A stretch of DNA of 64,000 bases from HGM11416 sp034104345 (lineage in GTDB: Bacteria; Bacillota; Clostridia; Christensenellales; Borkfalkiaceae). This document shows, piece by piece, positions 43,475-50,894 of this stretch. The DNA lies in the NCBI GenBank assembly GCA_034104345.1, contig JAXEDY010000030.1, positions 1 through 64,000 of the forward strand, read 5' to 3'. Positions within the stretch are counted from its first letter, which is position 1; each line of letters starts with the position of its first letter. Below the pieces are notes generated by a model. It ran no database searches and was not told the DNA's origin. It saw nothing but the letters and a program-made list of their open reading frames with translations. Position numbers and translations under genes: made by a program.

Positions 43475-43789
43475 TTACTCCTCCAAAATATCCAAAGCGC
43501 ATTTTAAGGCGGTTTTTTCGCCGTCAGACGAATTTTCGCTTGATAAAAGCGCGCGTATTTTGTTGATTTTAGAATAAAAACCCAAATTCTTCTCGAGTGC
43601 AAAAAGCTGTTTTTCGGCGCACGAAATCGCGTCTTTAACAGCCTGCCGCGAAATTTTTCGGTTTTCGGCGATTTCGCCGAGCGACAAATCGAGTCCGAAA
43701 TAATCTTCGACCGCGCGCGCCTGCGTTTCGGTAAGCATTTTGCCGTATACCGAGTATAACTCGTAAACCGAAAAATCTTTTTCGACCAT
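43475..43789 (-). CDS. ylxM: YlxM-family SRP-associated helix-turn-helix protein
   Basis: 104 residues. VYELYSVYGKMLTETQAR, then DLSLGEIAENRKISRQAVKD is a sigma-region-4-like HTH. YlxM stimulates the SRP GTPases in Streptococcus. It begins the ylxM-ffh pair, with AAAGGGG before the ATG. Confidence 0.9.
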   Translation of the reverse strand: MVEKDFSVYELYSVYGKMLTETQARAVEDYFGLDLSLGEIAENRKISRQAVKDAISCAEKQLFALEKNLGFYSKINKIRALLSSENSSDGEKTALKCALDILEE

Positions 43790-44033
43790 ACAACGACACC
43801 CCTTTCACGCACCTTGTTTGCGATTTTTGCCGCAAAAGGCAAGTTTTTTACGCGGGCGGCACGCGCCGCGATATTCCGCAAATATCCGCGCCACCGTAAA
43901 GCGCGATTACCTTACATATTATATATATAGCGGGCGGCATTGTCAAGCGTTTTTGCGCGCTTGTAAAGTATTTTTGCTTTACACCGCAAATTTTTTGTTT
44001 TTCAAGCCGAAAAAAAGCGGCTTTATATATCGC

Positions 44034-44062
44034 TTGACATTTTTTTTAAGCGGTGCTATACT
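44034..44062 (+). promoter_or_regulatory. Promoter of the GNAT gene, leaderless type
   Basis: TTGACA (44034-44039), 17-bp spacer, TATACT (44057-44062). The ATG begins only 11 bp after the last base of the -10 box, so the transcript should start at or a few nt before the ATG. No Shine-Dalgarno sequence is possible in that gap. Confidence 0.75.
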
Positions 44063-44072
44063 TTTATGCGGT

Positions 44073-44531
44073 ATGGTAAAAGTTATTAAATACGACGAAA
44101 AATATAAAGCCGCGCTTTTAAACGCGATAAGCGGCGAACTTGATAGCGAAAAATCGGCTGCGCTCGGCGAATTTTTAACGCGAACCGAAAACGACAAAAC
44201 CGTTTGGGCTCTCGTTTGCCTTAACGAAAGCGGCGAACCCGTAGGCTATGCGACGGGCGAACTTTTGCCGCGCGGCGAAGAAAAAATAACCGATATTTTC
44301 GTTTTAAAAGATTTGCGCCGCCAAGGAATAGGCAGCGTGATCTTGGTAAGCGCGTTTTATTACGCCACGCTAAGATTATCGCTCCGCATAAACGCCGATT
44401 GCGAAAAGAAAAACCAAACCGCAATTTCGTTTTTCGGCGCGCGCACGTTTACGAAAACCGCCGAAACGCAAACCGCCGTTTCTTTTACCAAAAGTCTTTT
44501 GCCGATGTATGCCAAACACGAAGACGTTTGA
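44073..44531 (+). CDS. GNAT-family N-acetyltransferase
   Basis: 152 residues from the ATG at 44073; the open frame runs 85 codons further upstream but crosses the promoter and an A/T-rich spacer. Acetyltransferase fold with VGYATGELLPRGEEKITDIFV and VLKDLRRQGIGSVILVSAFYYAT (acetyl-CoA loop R/QxxGxG/A). Substrate unknown. First plus-strand gene of this stretch; followed by a terminator and then the helicase cassette. Confidence 0.82.
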   Translation: MVKVIKYDEKYKAALLNAISGELDSEKSAALGEFLTRTENDKTVWALVCLNESGEPVGYATGELLPRGEEKITDIFVLKDLRRQGIGSVILVSAFYYATLRLSLRINADCEKKNQTAISFFGARTFTKTAETQTAVSFTKSLLPMYAKHEDV

Positions 44532-44592
44532 TTTATATCTTTTAAAAGGCTCTTCGTAAAAATTACAACGTGATATTTTTTTTAATAATACG

Positions 44593-44638
44593 AGTTCGGA
44601 TTTTTCTGAAAAGAAAAAAATATTCCGAACTTTTTTTA
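44593..44638 (+). terminator. Terminator of the GNAT gene
   Basis: AGTTCGGA/TCCGAACT with a 23-nt loop, followed by seven T. Confidence 0.75.
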
Positions 44639-44746
44639 TTCAATTTTTTATATCAAAAAGAAAAAATATTCATTTTTGTAGTTTTTTAAATATTTATCAA
44701 TAACACATATTTTTTATTGTGCTTTGATTAAAAATCGACTTGACAT

Positions 44747-44771
44747 AAGTCGAGTTGCAGCAACTTGACTT
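44747..44771. promoter_or_regulatory. 25-nt palindrome upstream of the helicase gene
   Basis: Arms AAGTCGAGTTGC and GCAACTTGACTT pair with one mismatch around a single A. It is preceded by a second small palindrome, CGACTT-GACAT-AAGTCG, and the motif ACTTGAC occurs in both. It lies about 57 bp before the helicase -35 box. It looks like a repressor operator, or a remnant of an insertion end. The remaining spacer from 44532 to 44866 is very A/T-rich. Confidence 0.5.
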
Positions 44772-44827
44772 GACGCAAAATCCTTGATTTTATGCGGAAT
44801 TTTTTAAAAAAAATTATGTTTTTTTGC

Positions 44828-44856
44828 TTGCTTTTTTATTATTATTATATTATAAT
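44828..44856 (+). promoter_or_regulatory. Helicase cassette promoter, leaderless type
   Basis: TTGCTT (44828-44833), 17 bp, TATAAT (44851-44856). The ATG at 44867 starts 10 bp after the -10 box, the same geometry as the GNAT gene. No ribosome binding site precedes that ATG. Confidence 0.6.
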
Positions 44857-44866
44857 GCTTTACGTT

Positions 44867-46681
44867 ATGAACAACTATAATTTATTCGAATTATCCGAAG
44901 AACAAAAACAATTTATTCAACAGGCAAAAGAAGGCAAAAACATTCTTGTCGACGCATGCATCGGCAGCGGAAAAACTACGGCAATACAATTTCTTTGCAA
45001 CGAATTATCCGCAGACTTGAAAATACTATATTTAACATATAACAAATTATTGAAAATCGATGCACAATCAAAAATAAGAAACAAAAACATTTATGTTACA
45101 AACTATCATGGTTTTGCCTTTTCCGCTTTAAAGAAATCGAAAATTTCAGCGGGTATTTCCGATTTAATACAAGTATTTAATAAAGAAAAACCTTTGCTTT
45201 ATCCATACGATGTTTTAATAATCGACGAATATCAAGATATAGAGCAAGAACTTGCAGAGATGCTTGAATACATCAAATCAGCCAATCCGAATATGCAAAT
45301 TATAGCTGTTGGCGATATGGCTCAAAAAATCTACGATAAAACTACTTTATGTGTTCCAGCCTTTATTAAAAACTTTCTTGGCGAGCACATCAATCTTGAA
45401 TTCACCCAATGTTTCAGGCTTTCCTCGAATATCGCCGACGCATTAGGACGAATATGGAATAAAAAAATCATCGGAATTAACAGCAATTGCATTGTTGAAA
45501 AAATGAACATCAGTTCAGTAGTTGAATTTCTTTCAAAACAAAACACAAGCGATATTTTATGTCTTGGATCAAGAACCGGTGCTCTTAGCGAAACATTAAA
45601 TATACTGGAAACCCGCTACCCCGAAAAATTCAACAAGGAATCAACTTATGCCAGCATTTCAGACGAAGACAGGAACATCACTCCCACCTCAACAACTGCA
45701 ATTTTTACAACTTTCGACAGCAGTAAAGGATTAGAACGAAAGATATGCGTTGTGTTTGATTTTACCGAAATATATTGGGAAACCAGAATAAATCAACCAC
45801 AACAATCCTATGAGATTTTACGAAACATTTTTTGCGTTGCGGCGAGCCGCGGCAAAGAACACATTATTTTCGTCGAAAAAGAAACAATTCTATCTGAACA
45901 AACCCTATCTACAAAAATCGACATAAATAAAAATTTCAGGAATGTTTTCATTTCGAACATGTTCGATTTTAAGTATAAAGAAGATATAGAAAAATGTTTT
46001 TCGTTTTTACAAACAAAAAAAATCGACTTGCAAAACACTTCTGAGATAGTTATAAAAAATCACGATTGTTTAATAGACCTTGCCCCCTGCATCGGAATCT
46101 ATCAAGAAGCAATGTTTTTCAATGAATACGATATAGACAAAGAAATCGAGCATTTCTTCTTTATTAAACCTGACCAAAAGCATCTTTATACCAAGAAAGT
46201 AAAACGGTCTTCTCTCGATAAAAAAATTTTGTTTTTAACATCTTTAAACACGAATCAAGAACGTTACCGAAAGCAAGTAATAACGCCGTTTGTAGCAAAA
46301 AGCGAACAAGAACAAATAGAAAACCGATTATTATCTATTCTAAAAAAAGATGAACAAGTTCAGGTTCCGTGCACAATTGACTTTTCAGACAAAACAGGTG
46401 GCAACAACTTATTTTCAGCAAGCGGATTAGCCGATGTTGTTAAAAATGATATTGTTTATGAATTGAAATTTACATCAGAACTAAAACATGAACATTTTTT
46501 ACAATGCGCATGCTACATGATCGCTTTAAATTTAAATGCCGGTAGACTTTGGAACACCCGAAAAAACGAACTTTTTGAAATAAAAATATCCGATAGAAAA
46601 AATTTTATGGACAGCGTTACCAACGCTATTACTAAAAACAAAATAAAAAATTATTTTTTACCTAAGGAGATAAAAAAATGA
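44867..46681 (+). CDS. SF1 helicase fused to PD-(D/E)XK nuclease
   Basis: 604 residues from the ATG at 44867; an upstream ATG at 44855 and the frame start at 44792 cross the promoter. The UvrD/Rep-like core is complete: Walker A ACIGSGKTT (K36), DEYQD (120-124), AVGDMAQKIYD (147-157), FRLSSNIA (R184), TTFDSSKGLE (281-290) and CVAASRGKEHIIF (R328). The last 110 residues are a RecB/Cas4-like nuclease: GLADVV (D523), YELKF (E532, K534), Q546 and Y550. At about 600 residues it is short for UvrD, with few accessory domains. A+T-rich compared with its neighbours, and on the opposite strand. The next gene starts within its stop codon. A phage-defence or DNA-processing role is inference. Confidence 0.85.
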   Translation: MNNYNLFELSEEQKQFIQQAKEGKNILVDACIGSGKTTAIQFLCNELSADLKILYLTYNKLLKIDAQSKIRNKNIYVTNYHGFAFSALKKSKISAGISDLIQVFNKEKPLLYPYDVLIIDEYQDIEQELAEMLEYIKSANPNMQIIAVGDMAQKIYDKTTLCVPAFIKNFLGEHINLEFTQCFRLSSNIADALGRIWNKKIIGINSNCIVEKMNISSVVEFLSKQNTSDILCLGSRTGALSETLNILETRYPEKFNKESTYASISDEDRNITPTSTTAIFTTFDSSKGLERKICVVFDFTEIYWETRINQPQQSYEILRNIFCVAASRGKEHIIFVEKETILSEQTLSTKIDINKNFRNVFISNMFDFKYKEDIEKCFSFLQTKKIDLQNTSEIVIKNHDCLIDLAPCIGIYQEAMFFNEYDIDKEIEHFFFIKPDQKHLYTKKVKRSSLDKKILFLTSLNTNQERYRKQVITPFVAKSEQEQIENRLLSILKKDEQVQVPCTIDFSDKTGGNNLFSASGLADVVKNDIVYELKFTSELKHEHFLQCACYMIALNLNAGRLWNTRKNELFEIKISDRKNFMDSVTNAITKNKIKNYFLPKEIKK

Positions 46682-47610
46682 AAACTTTTGCTGTTATCGA
46701 TACAGAAACTAATTGGAACGATGAAGCAATGTCTATCGGTCTTGTCATAGCACAAGCCGATTCGTTAGAAATTATTACATCAAAATATTATATTATTTCA
46801 CCAGAATATGTTGTAGGCGGAATGTATTCATCAAGTTTAAGAACGCCGATTGATTTTAAATGCGAAACACTCGAATTAGACAGAAAAGCGACAATCGATG
46901 ATTTAACTCGTTGTTTAAAAGAAAATAATACAAGTAAAATATTCGCGTATAATGCAGCATTTGACTATAGACATTTGCCCGAATTAAAAGATTTTGAATG
47001 GTTCGATATTACACGCGTTGCCGCGTATCGGCAATACAATAAAAAAATCGGAGATGCTGAGTGTAATTCAACCGGCAGATTAAAACGCAATTATTCTGTT
47101 GCAAGCATTAAAAAAATGCTGACCGGTTTAGAAGGCGAGCAACATTGCGCAATACACGACGCCATGGATGAACTTAATTATATAATTAAACCGCTATGCG
47201 TTAACATCGACAATTATCCACCCTATGAGCAAAAAGCAGCAAGTGCCCCAAGAAAAACGCGAAAAGCAAAAAGAATTAAAGACTCGTTTGCATTAACGAC
47301 TTGCAACCAAAACGATATACAAAGAATTGAAAATCCGATACGACTTGATTTGATTGGCTCAATATACGACTTAAAAAAGAATAAAAATAACTATCTGCTT
47401 TTAGAAAGATTTCCTGCTCGGGGTTCGTTAGACTTTGTAAAAGTAACAGAATACGAAAACAACAACGTTTCTGTTTATCTTAAATTTAAGTATAATAATC
47501 AATTGTTAACCATTAGAAAAAAAATGCCTTGCAACTCGGAGTTAGTATTTTTTTTGTTGGACTTCGAAAAAGGCGATTATTCAACAGAAAACTTTTCAAT
47601 TGTTAACTAA
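46678..47610 (+). CDS. DEDDh exonuclease with an unknown C-terminal domain
   Basis: 310 residues. Exonuclease motifs: AVIDTETNW (D8, E10), AYNAAFDYRHL (D96) and HCAIHDAMDEL (H156, D161), so all DnaQ-like catalytic residues are there. Residues about 185-205 are a basic linker (PRKTRKAKRIK) and 215-310 a separate domain with LIGSIYDLKKNKNNYLLLE and VYLKFKYNNQLLTIRKKMP that I cannot name. AAGGAG precedes the ATG, which overlaps the helicase stop by 4 bp, so the two proteins are translationally coupled and probably work together. Confidence 0.82.
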   Translation: MKTFAVIDTETNWNDEAMSIGLVIAQADSLEIITSKYYIISPEYVVGGMYSSSLRTPIDFKCETLELDRKATIDDLTRCLKENNTSKIFAYNAAFDYRHLPELKDFEWFDITRVAAYRQYNKKIGDAECNSTGRLKRNYSVASIKKMLTGLEGEQHCAIHDAMDELNYIIKPLCVNIDNYPPYEQKAASAPRKTRKAKRIKDSFALTTCNQNDIQRIENPIRLDLIGSIYDLKKNKNNYLLLERFPARGSLDFVKVTEYENNNVSVYLKFKYNNQLLTIRKKMPCNSELVFFLLDFEKGDYSTENFSIVN

Positions 47611-47717
47611 ATTTTTAAAACTAGGATTCTATTCTATTTGCTTAAAAAACAATCAACTTCAATTACTAAATTTTATCTATAAAAAGCAATGATGCACACG
47701 CATCTCATTAAAATAAA

Positions 47718-47760
47718 CAAAAAAAACGCGGGGCAACAAAAATTGCTCCGCATGTTTTTT
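47718..47760 (-). terminator. Terminator of rplS
   Basis: Minus strand GCGGAGCAA, TTTTTG loop, TTGCCCCGC, then a run of T. It also could end plus-strand transcription from the cassette. Confidence 0.75.
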
Positions 47761-47776
47761 CTTTTTTTCGGTTAAG

Positions 47777-48121
47777 TTATAAAACTTCTTTAACTTTAGC
47801 CGCTTTACCGGTAAGACCGCGCAAATAATAAAGTTTAGCACGTCTGACTTTACCTTTACGAACGACTTCAACTTTAGCGATCTTGGGCGAGTGAATGGGG
47901 AAAGTTCTTTCAACGCCGATACCGAACGACAAACGACGAACGGTAAAGGTTTCGCTGATTCCGCCATGTCTTTTAGCGATAACTACGCCTTCGAAAATCT
48001 GAATTCTTTCTCTGGTCCCTTCAATAACCTTAACGGATACTTTAACGGTATCGCCGATATTGAAAGAAGGAGTTTCTTGCTTCATATTTTCTTGATTGAT
48101 TTGATCGATAATATTAGCCAT
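47777..48121 (-). CDS. rplS: 50S ribosomal protein L19
   Basis: 114 residues with PSFNIGDTVKVSVKVIEGTRERIQIFEG and FPIHSPKIAKVEVVRKGKVRRAKLYYLRGL, as expected of L19. AAGGAGG precedes the ATG. In most Bacillota rplS follows trmD; here it lies on the far side of ylxM-ffh with the helicase cassette between, and has its own promoter, leader and terminator. Confidence 0.97.
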   Translation of the reverse strand: MANIIDQINQENMKQETPSFNIGDTVKVSVKVIEGTRERIQIFEGVVIAKRHGGISETFTVRRLSFGIGVERTFPIHSPKIAKVEVVRKGKVRRAKLYYLRGLTGKAAKVKEVL

Positions 48122-48145
48122 TTGACTTATACCTCCTTATATTAC

Positions 48146-48183
48146 CAGACGTTCGTTGCCGTTATGCGCAAGAGGACCGTCCG
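48146..48183 (-). ncRNA. Putative L19 leader hairpin
   Basis: In the transcript CGGACG pairs with CGUCUG and UUGC with GCAA around the loop GCAUAACG, with an internal loop GUCCUC/CGAA between. It sits 12 bp before the rplS ribosome binding site, where the autoregulatory L19 leader of Bacillota lies. I did not compare it with the Rfam model. Confidence 0.45.
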
Positions 48184-48196
48184 AAGTCACTTTAAC

Positions 48197-48225
48197 ATTT
48201 TATCATAGAAAAAACAATATCGCAA
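48197..48225 (-). promoter_or_regulatory. rplS promoter
   Basis: Minus strand TTGCGA (48220-48225), 17 bp, TAAAAT (48197-48202). Confidence 0.65.
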
Positions 48226-48318
48226 GCGTTTTTACGCGATTTTTTAAAAAATATCGTAAATAACGCCCTTAAAAGCGATAACGTTTTGCAATACGTCGTT
48301 TTTACAAAAACGCAAAAA

Positions 48319-48792
48319 TCAGTTTTTGTGGTCGTTGCCGCAACCGCAGGCACAGCCGCGCGAATGATCTTCGTGTTTGTGTTCGTTATGCTTGCATTCG
48401 TGTTCGCCGTGACAGTGATCATGATGATGTTCGTTATGATCATGCCCGCAACAACAGCAACCGCCTTCGAGTTCGGCAGCTTCGGCGGCGTCGGCTTCTT
48501 CTTCCATTTGTTTGCAGAATTCTTCGTAAACCTCTTCTAAAAGCACTTCGTCTTCTACGGGGAGAAGAACTTCTTCGCCCTTATCGTCCGCCGCGATGTT
48601 GAAAATAACAACTTCGTCTTCGGTGGTGCCTTCGATTTCTTCGGCGGGCATAAAGAACGCATACCATTTTTGTTTGTGTTCGAGCGAGCCTACGTGAAAG
48701 AATTTTAACACTCTGCCCTGATCGTCTACGAGTTCTACCAGATCGCCGTCGTCTTCTTCGACTTCGACGTTATTTAAGTTTTCGTCTGCCAT
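48319..48792 (-). CDS. DUF1292 protein with a His/Cys-rich tail
   Basis: 157 residues. Residues about 10-90 are the DUF1292 domain (VELVDDQGRVLKFFHVGS, KWYAFFMPAEEI, VVIFNIAADDKGEEVLLPV). The last 50 residues, after an acidic helix, are packed with cysteine and histidine (GGCCCCGHDHNEHHHDHCH, then CKHNEHKHEDH and CACGCG), which suggests a metal-binding extension. CAGGAG precedes the ATG. DUF1292 genes normally sit near ruvX, as here. Role unknown. Confidence 0.87.
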   Translation of the reverse strand: MADENLNNVEVEEDDGDLVELVDDQGRVLKFFHVGSLEHKQKWYAFFMPAEEIEGTTEDEVVIFNIAADDKGEEVLLPVEDEVLLEEVYEEFCKQMEEEADAAEAAELEGGCCCCGHDHNEHHHDHCHGEHECKHNEHKHEDHSRGCACGCGNDHKN

Positions 48793-48907
48793 AATTTTTA
48801 CTCCTGTAAGTTTGCTTTTTATATTAGTTTTTATAAATTAAAAATTTATATTCCTGCGTTTTTATAATATCGCGTTTTTGCCGTTTTTAGGTCGCTTTTT
48901 AACACGA

Positions 48908-49345
48908 TTACTGCTTGTTTGCCGCTTTTTCATTGGCTTTGCGGCGCATATAATCGTCTAAAATAAACGAAGCGGCAACCGAATCGACATGGTTTTTGCG
49001 CTTTTCGCGGCGCATGTTTTCGGATATTAAAACGCGGTGCGCTTCTTTGGTCGAAAAGCGTTCGTCCTGCGTTTCGACGGGCAAATCGGTGTGCTTTTTT
49101 AATTCTTCGATAAACGAAAGCGTTTTTTCGGTTTGTTCGCTGAAAGTTCCGTCAACGTTCAGCGGAAGCCCGCAAACGATTATTTCGGCGTAATTCTTTT
49201 TTACAAGGTCGCAAAGCGCCGCAATATCGGCAGCGAAATTTTTTCTGAAATAGGTTTCGAGAGGCAAAGCCATATTGCCGAACGGATCGGAAACGGCAAC
49301 GCCTATACGCTTGTCGCCTATGTCGAACGCGATTATTTTACTCAT
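48908..49345 (-). CDS. ruvX: Putative pre-16S rRNA nuclease / Holliday junction resolvase YqgF
   Basis: 145 residues. RNase H-like fold with IIAFDIGDKRIGVAVSDPFG (first Asp), EIIVCGLPLNVDGTFSEQTE and VETQDERFSTKEA, ending HVDSVAASFILDDYM. The family processes the 5' end of 16S rRNA. Upstream of the DUF1292 gene, the usual pairing with alaS-ruvX-DUF1292 in Clostridia, without alaS here. Confidence 0.93.
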   Translation of the reverse strand: MSKIIAFDIGDKRIGVAVSDPFGNMALPLETYFRKNFAADIAALCDLVKKNYAEIIVCGLPLNVDGTFSEQTEKTLSFIEELKKHTDLPVETQDERFSTKEAHRVLISENMRREKRKNHVDSVAASFILDDYMRRKANEKAANKQ

Positions 49346-49376
49346 AAGGTTATTTTAACAGTTGCCGAAAAAAAAG

Positions 49377-50051
49377 TCAAGACTTTTGCCCGCTCTTTGC
49401 CATAGCGCCGCTTTTAAGTTCTTTTTCCTTTAAATATTCAAGGTATTTTCTCTGCTTTTCTTCTGCGCGAACGCGCTTTTTTTCGGCTTCCGATCGGTCG
49501 AATTCTTTAACTTTTTCTATGTAAAACGAAAGCGGCTTTTGCGTTTTTAAACATATTTCCTGCGCTATGCGCATCGTAAAATATGCGTCGGCATCGCTTC
49601 GGTGAGCATGCTCGTCCGTTTCGCCTATAAGTTCGCAATATTCTATCGAAAGTTTTCGAAAAGGTCTGTTTAGCGCCTGCTTTATAAGTTTTTGCACGTC
49701 GTAAAAATTTGCCGAAATCTGCTCTTTTTTATAGCGCAGGCAATCGCCTTTTAAAAATTTAAGGTCGTTTTCTATGCCGTAACCTATGCAAACGGTGTTT
49801 TTATCGCACATAAGTTTGCAAACGTCTTCGTAAACGCCGCCGAAATCGGGTGCGCTTTTCACCTGTTCGGCCTTATATGCCAAAATATGCTTTTTAACGT
49901 AACCGTCGAACCTGCAACGCGGGTTAATTATAATGTCGGTCGGCGGATTTAAAACGTTGAAATTTTCGTCGGTAATCATATAACCGAAGCTGAAAACGTT
50001 GCCGTTCGTGCGGCAGTTCGCGCTTTCGGTATCGAAAAATAAATAATTCAT
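49377..50051 (-). CDS. DEDDh 3'-5' exonuclease-like protein
   Basis: 224 residues. LFFDTESANCRTNGNVFSFG (D7, E9), CIGYGIENDLKFLKGD and DEHAHRSDADAYFTMRIA match the DnaQ/RNase T fold. The final 40 residues are a charged K/E-rich helix (EAEKKRVRAEEKQRKYLEYL). The exact substrate (DNA or RNA) is unknown. Ends 31 bp before ruvX starts. Confidence 0.8.
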   Translation of the reverse strand: MNYLFFDTESANCRTNGNVFSFGYMITDENFNVLNPPTDIIINPRCRFDGYVKKHILAYKAEQVKSAPDFGGVYEDVCKLMCDKNTVCIGYGIENDLKFLKGDCLRYKKEQISANFYDVQKLIKQALNRPFRKLSIEYCELIGETDEHAHRSDADAYFTMRIAQEICLKTQKPLSFYIEKVKEFDRSEAEKKRVRAEEKQRKYLEYLKEKELKSGAMAKSGQKS

Positions 50052-50171
50052 CTTTTATCGTAAGTATGTTTGTCGTTGTTTTTGGCTTTATTAGCGCATA
50101 CGGCGATATTTTTAACCGCATGCTCGCAGCGTTTTTGTTTCGCAGTTGCAATGCTTTCGGCGCAAAACGCT

Positions 50172-50885
50172 TTACATCCTGTCGTTATCTTCGGCGTTTT
50201 CGCGGAAGCGCGCCGCAAACGACGGAGTTATATCCTTTTTATAAAGGTGCGCAGTTTCGCCGAACCCCAAAAGCCTTAAACTTGCTATCCCTTTTCTCCT
50301 CTCTTCGGTTACGATCGTGGTGACCGACGACGGAAGCGCGCAGAAATTTTGCCACAGCGGATAAGGCGATATGCCGAAAAGGTGCGAAAGCATAACGCAT
50401 TCAACCCCGAAATGGCAAAAAAAAGCAATTACGTTTTTGTTGCCGTTTTCAACGCTCAAATAGCCGTTAACGGGCTTATAGCCGTGTTTTTGCAAAATTT
50501 CGTCGAGCCCGCCGCCAACCATAAAATACTTTTTCTTAAAGTCGGTTTCGACTATCTGCGGAGACGAAATCCAGTTGTCGCTTTTAAGTTCGGGGTGAAT
50601 AGCGTAATATGCGGGAAGCAAATCCCATGCGTGGCGTTCGCCTTCTTCGGTTTTTATAGTTCCTTCGAATTCGCGCAGCCAGTCGCAGGTTTCAAGCGGA
50701 ACGTTTATGCCGTCGAGCCCCATTTCGGCTGTGAGTTTTGCCCTGCCGAGCGGCGAACGGTATGCGTGAGTTATGCCCACGGTTTTTAAATATTCGTTTA
50801 ACGCTTTCGCTTCGATTTTCCCGCGTTCGGTAAGCGAATCTATCGAATAATCGGGATCGCCGTGGCGGATTATTAAAATCTTCAT
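50172..50885 (-). CDS. Histidine phosphatase family protein
   Basis: 237 residues. LIIRHGDPDYSIDSLTERG-like start (RHG catalytic His), RSPLGRAKLTAEMG, EFEGTIKTEEGERHAWD and AFFCHFGVECVMLSHL (second His). Branch of the phosphoglycerate mutase-like family; substrate unknown. An internal segment (KHGYKPVNGYLS) is encoded by a sequence that matches the dispersed repeat, probably by chance. Confidence 0.85.
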   Translation of the reverse strand: MKILIIRHGDPDYSIDSLTERGKIEAKALNEYLKTVGITHAYRSPLGRAKLTAEMGLDGINVPLETCDWLREFEGTIKTEEGERHAWDLLPAYYAIHPELKSDNWISSPQIVETDFKKKYFMVGGGLDEILQKHGYKPVNGYLSVENGNKNVIAFFCHFGVECVMLSHLFGISPYPLWQNFCALPSSVTTIVTEERRKGIASLRLLGFGETAHLYKKDITPSFAARFRENAEDNDRM

Positions 50886-50894
50886 AAAATACTC

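Noticed and set aside
43818..44072. 85-codon upstream extension of the GNAT gene
   Set aside because: It crosses a consensus promoter and an A/T-rich spacer; the family start is the ATG at 44073.
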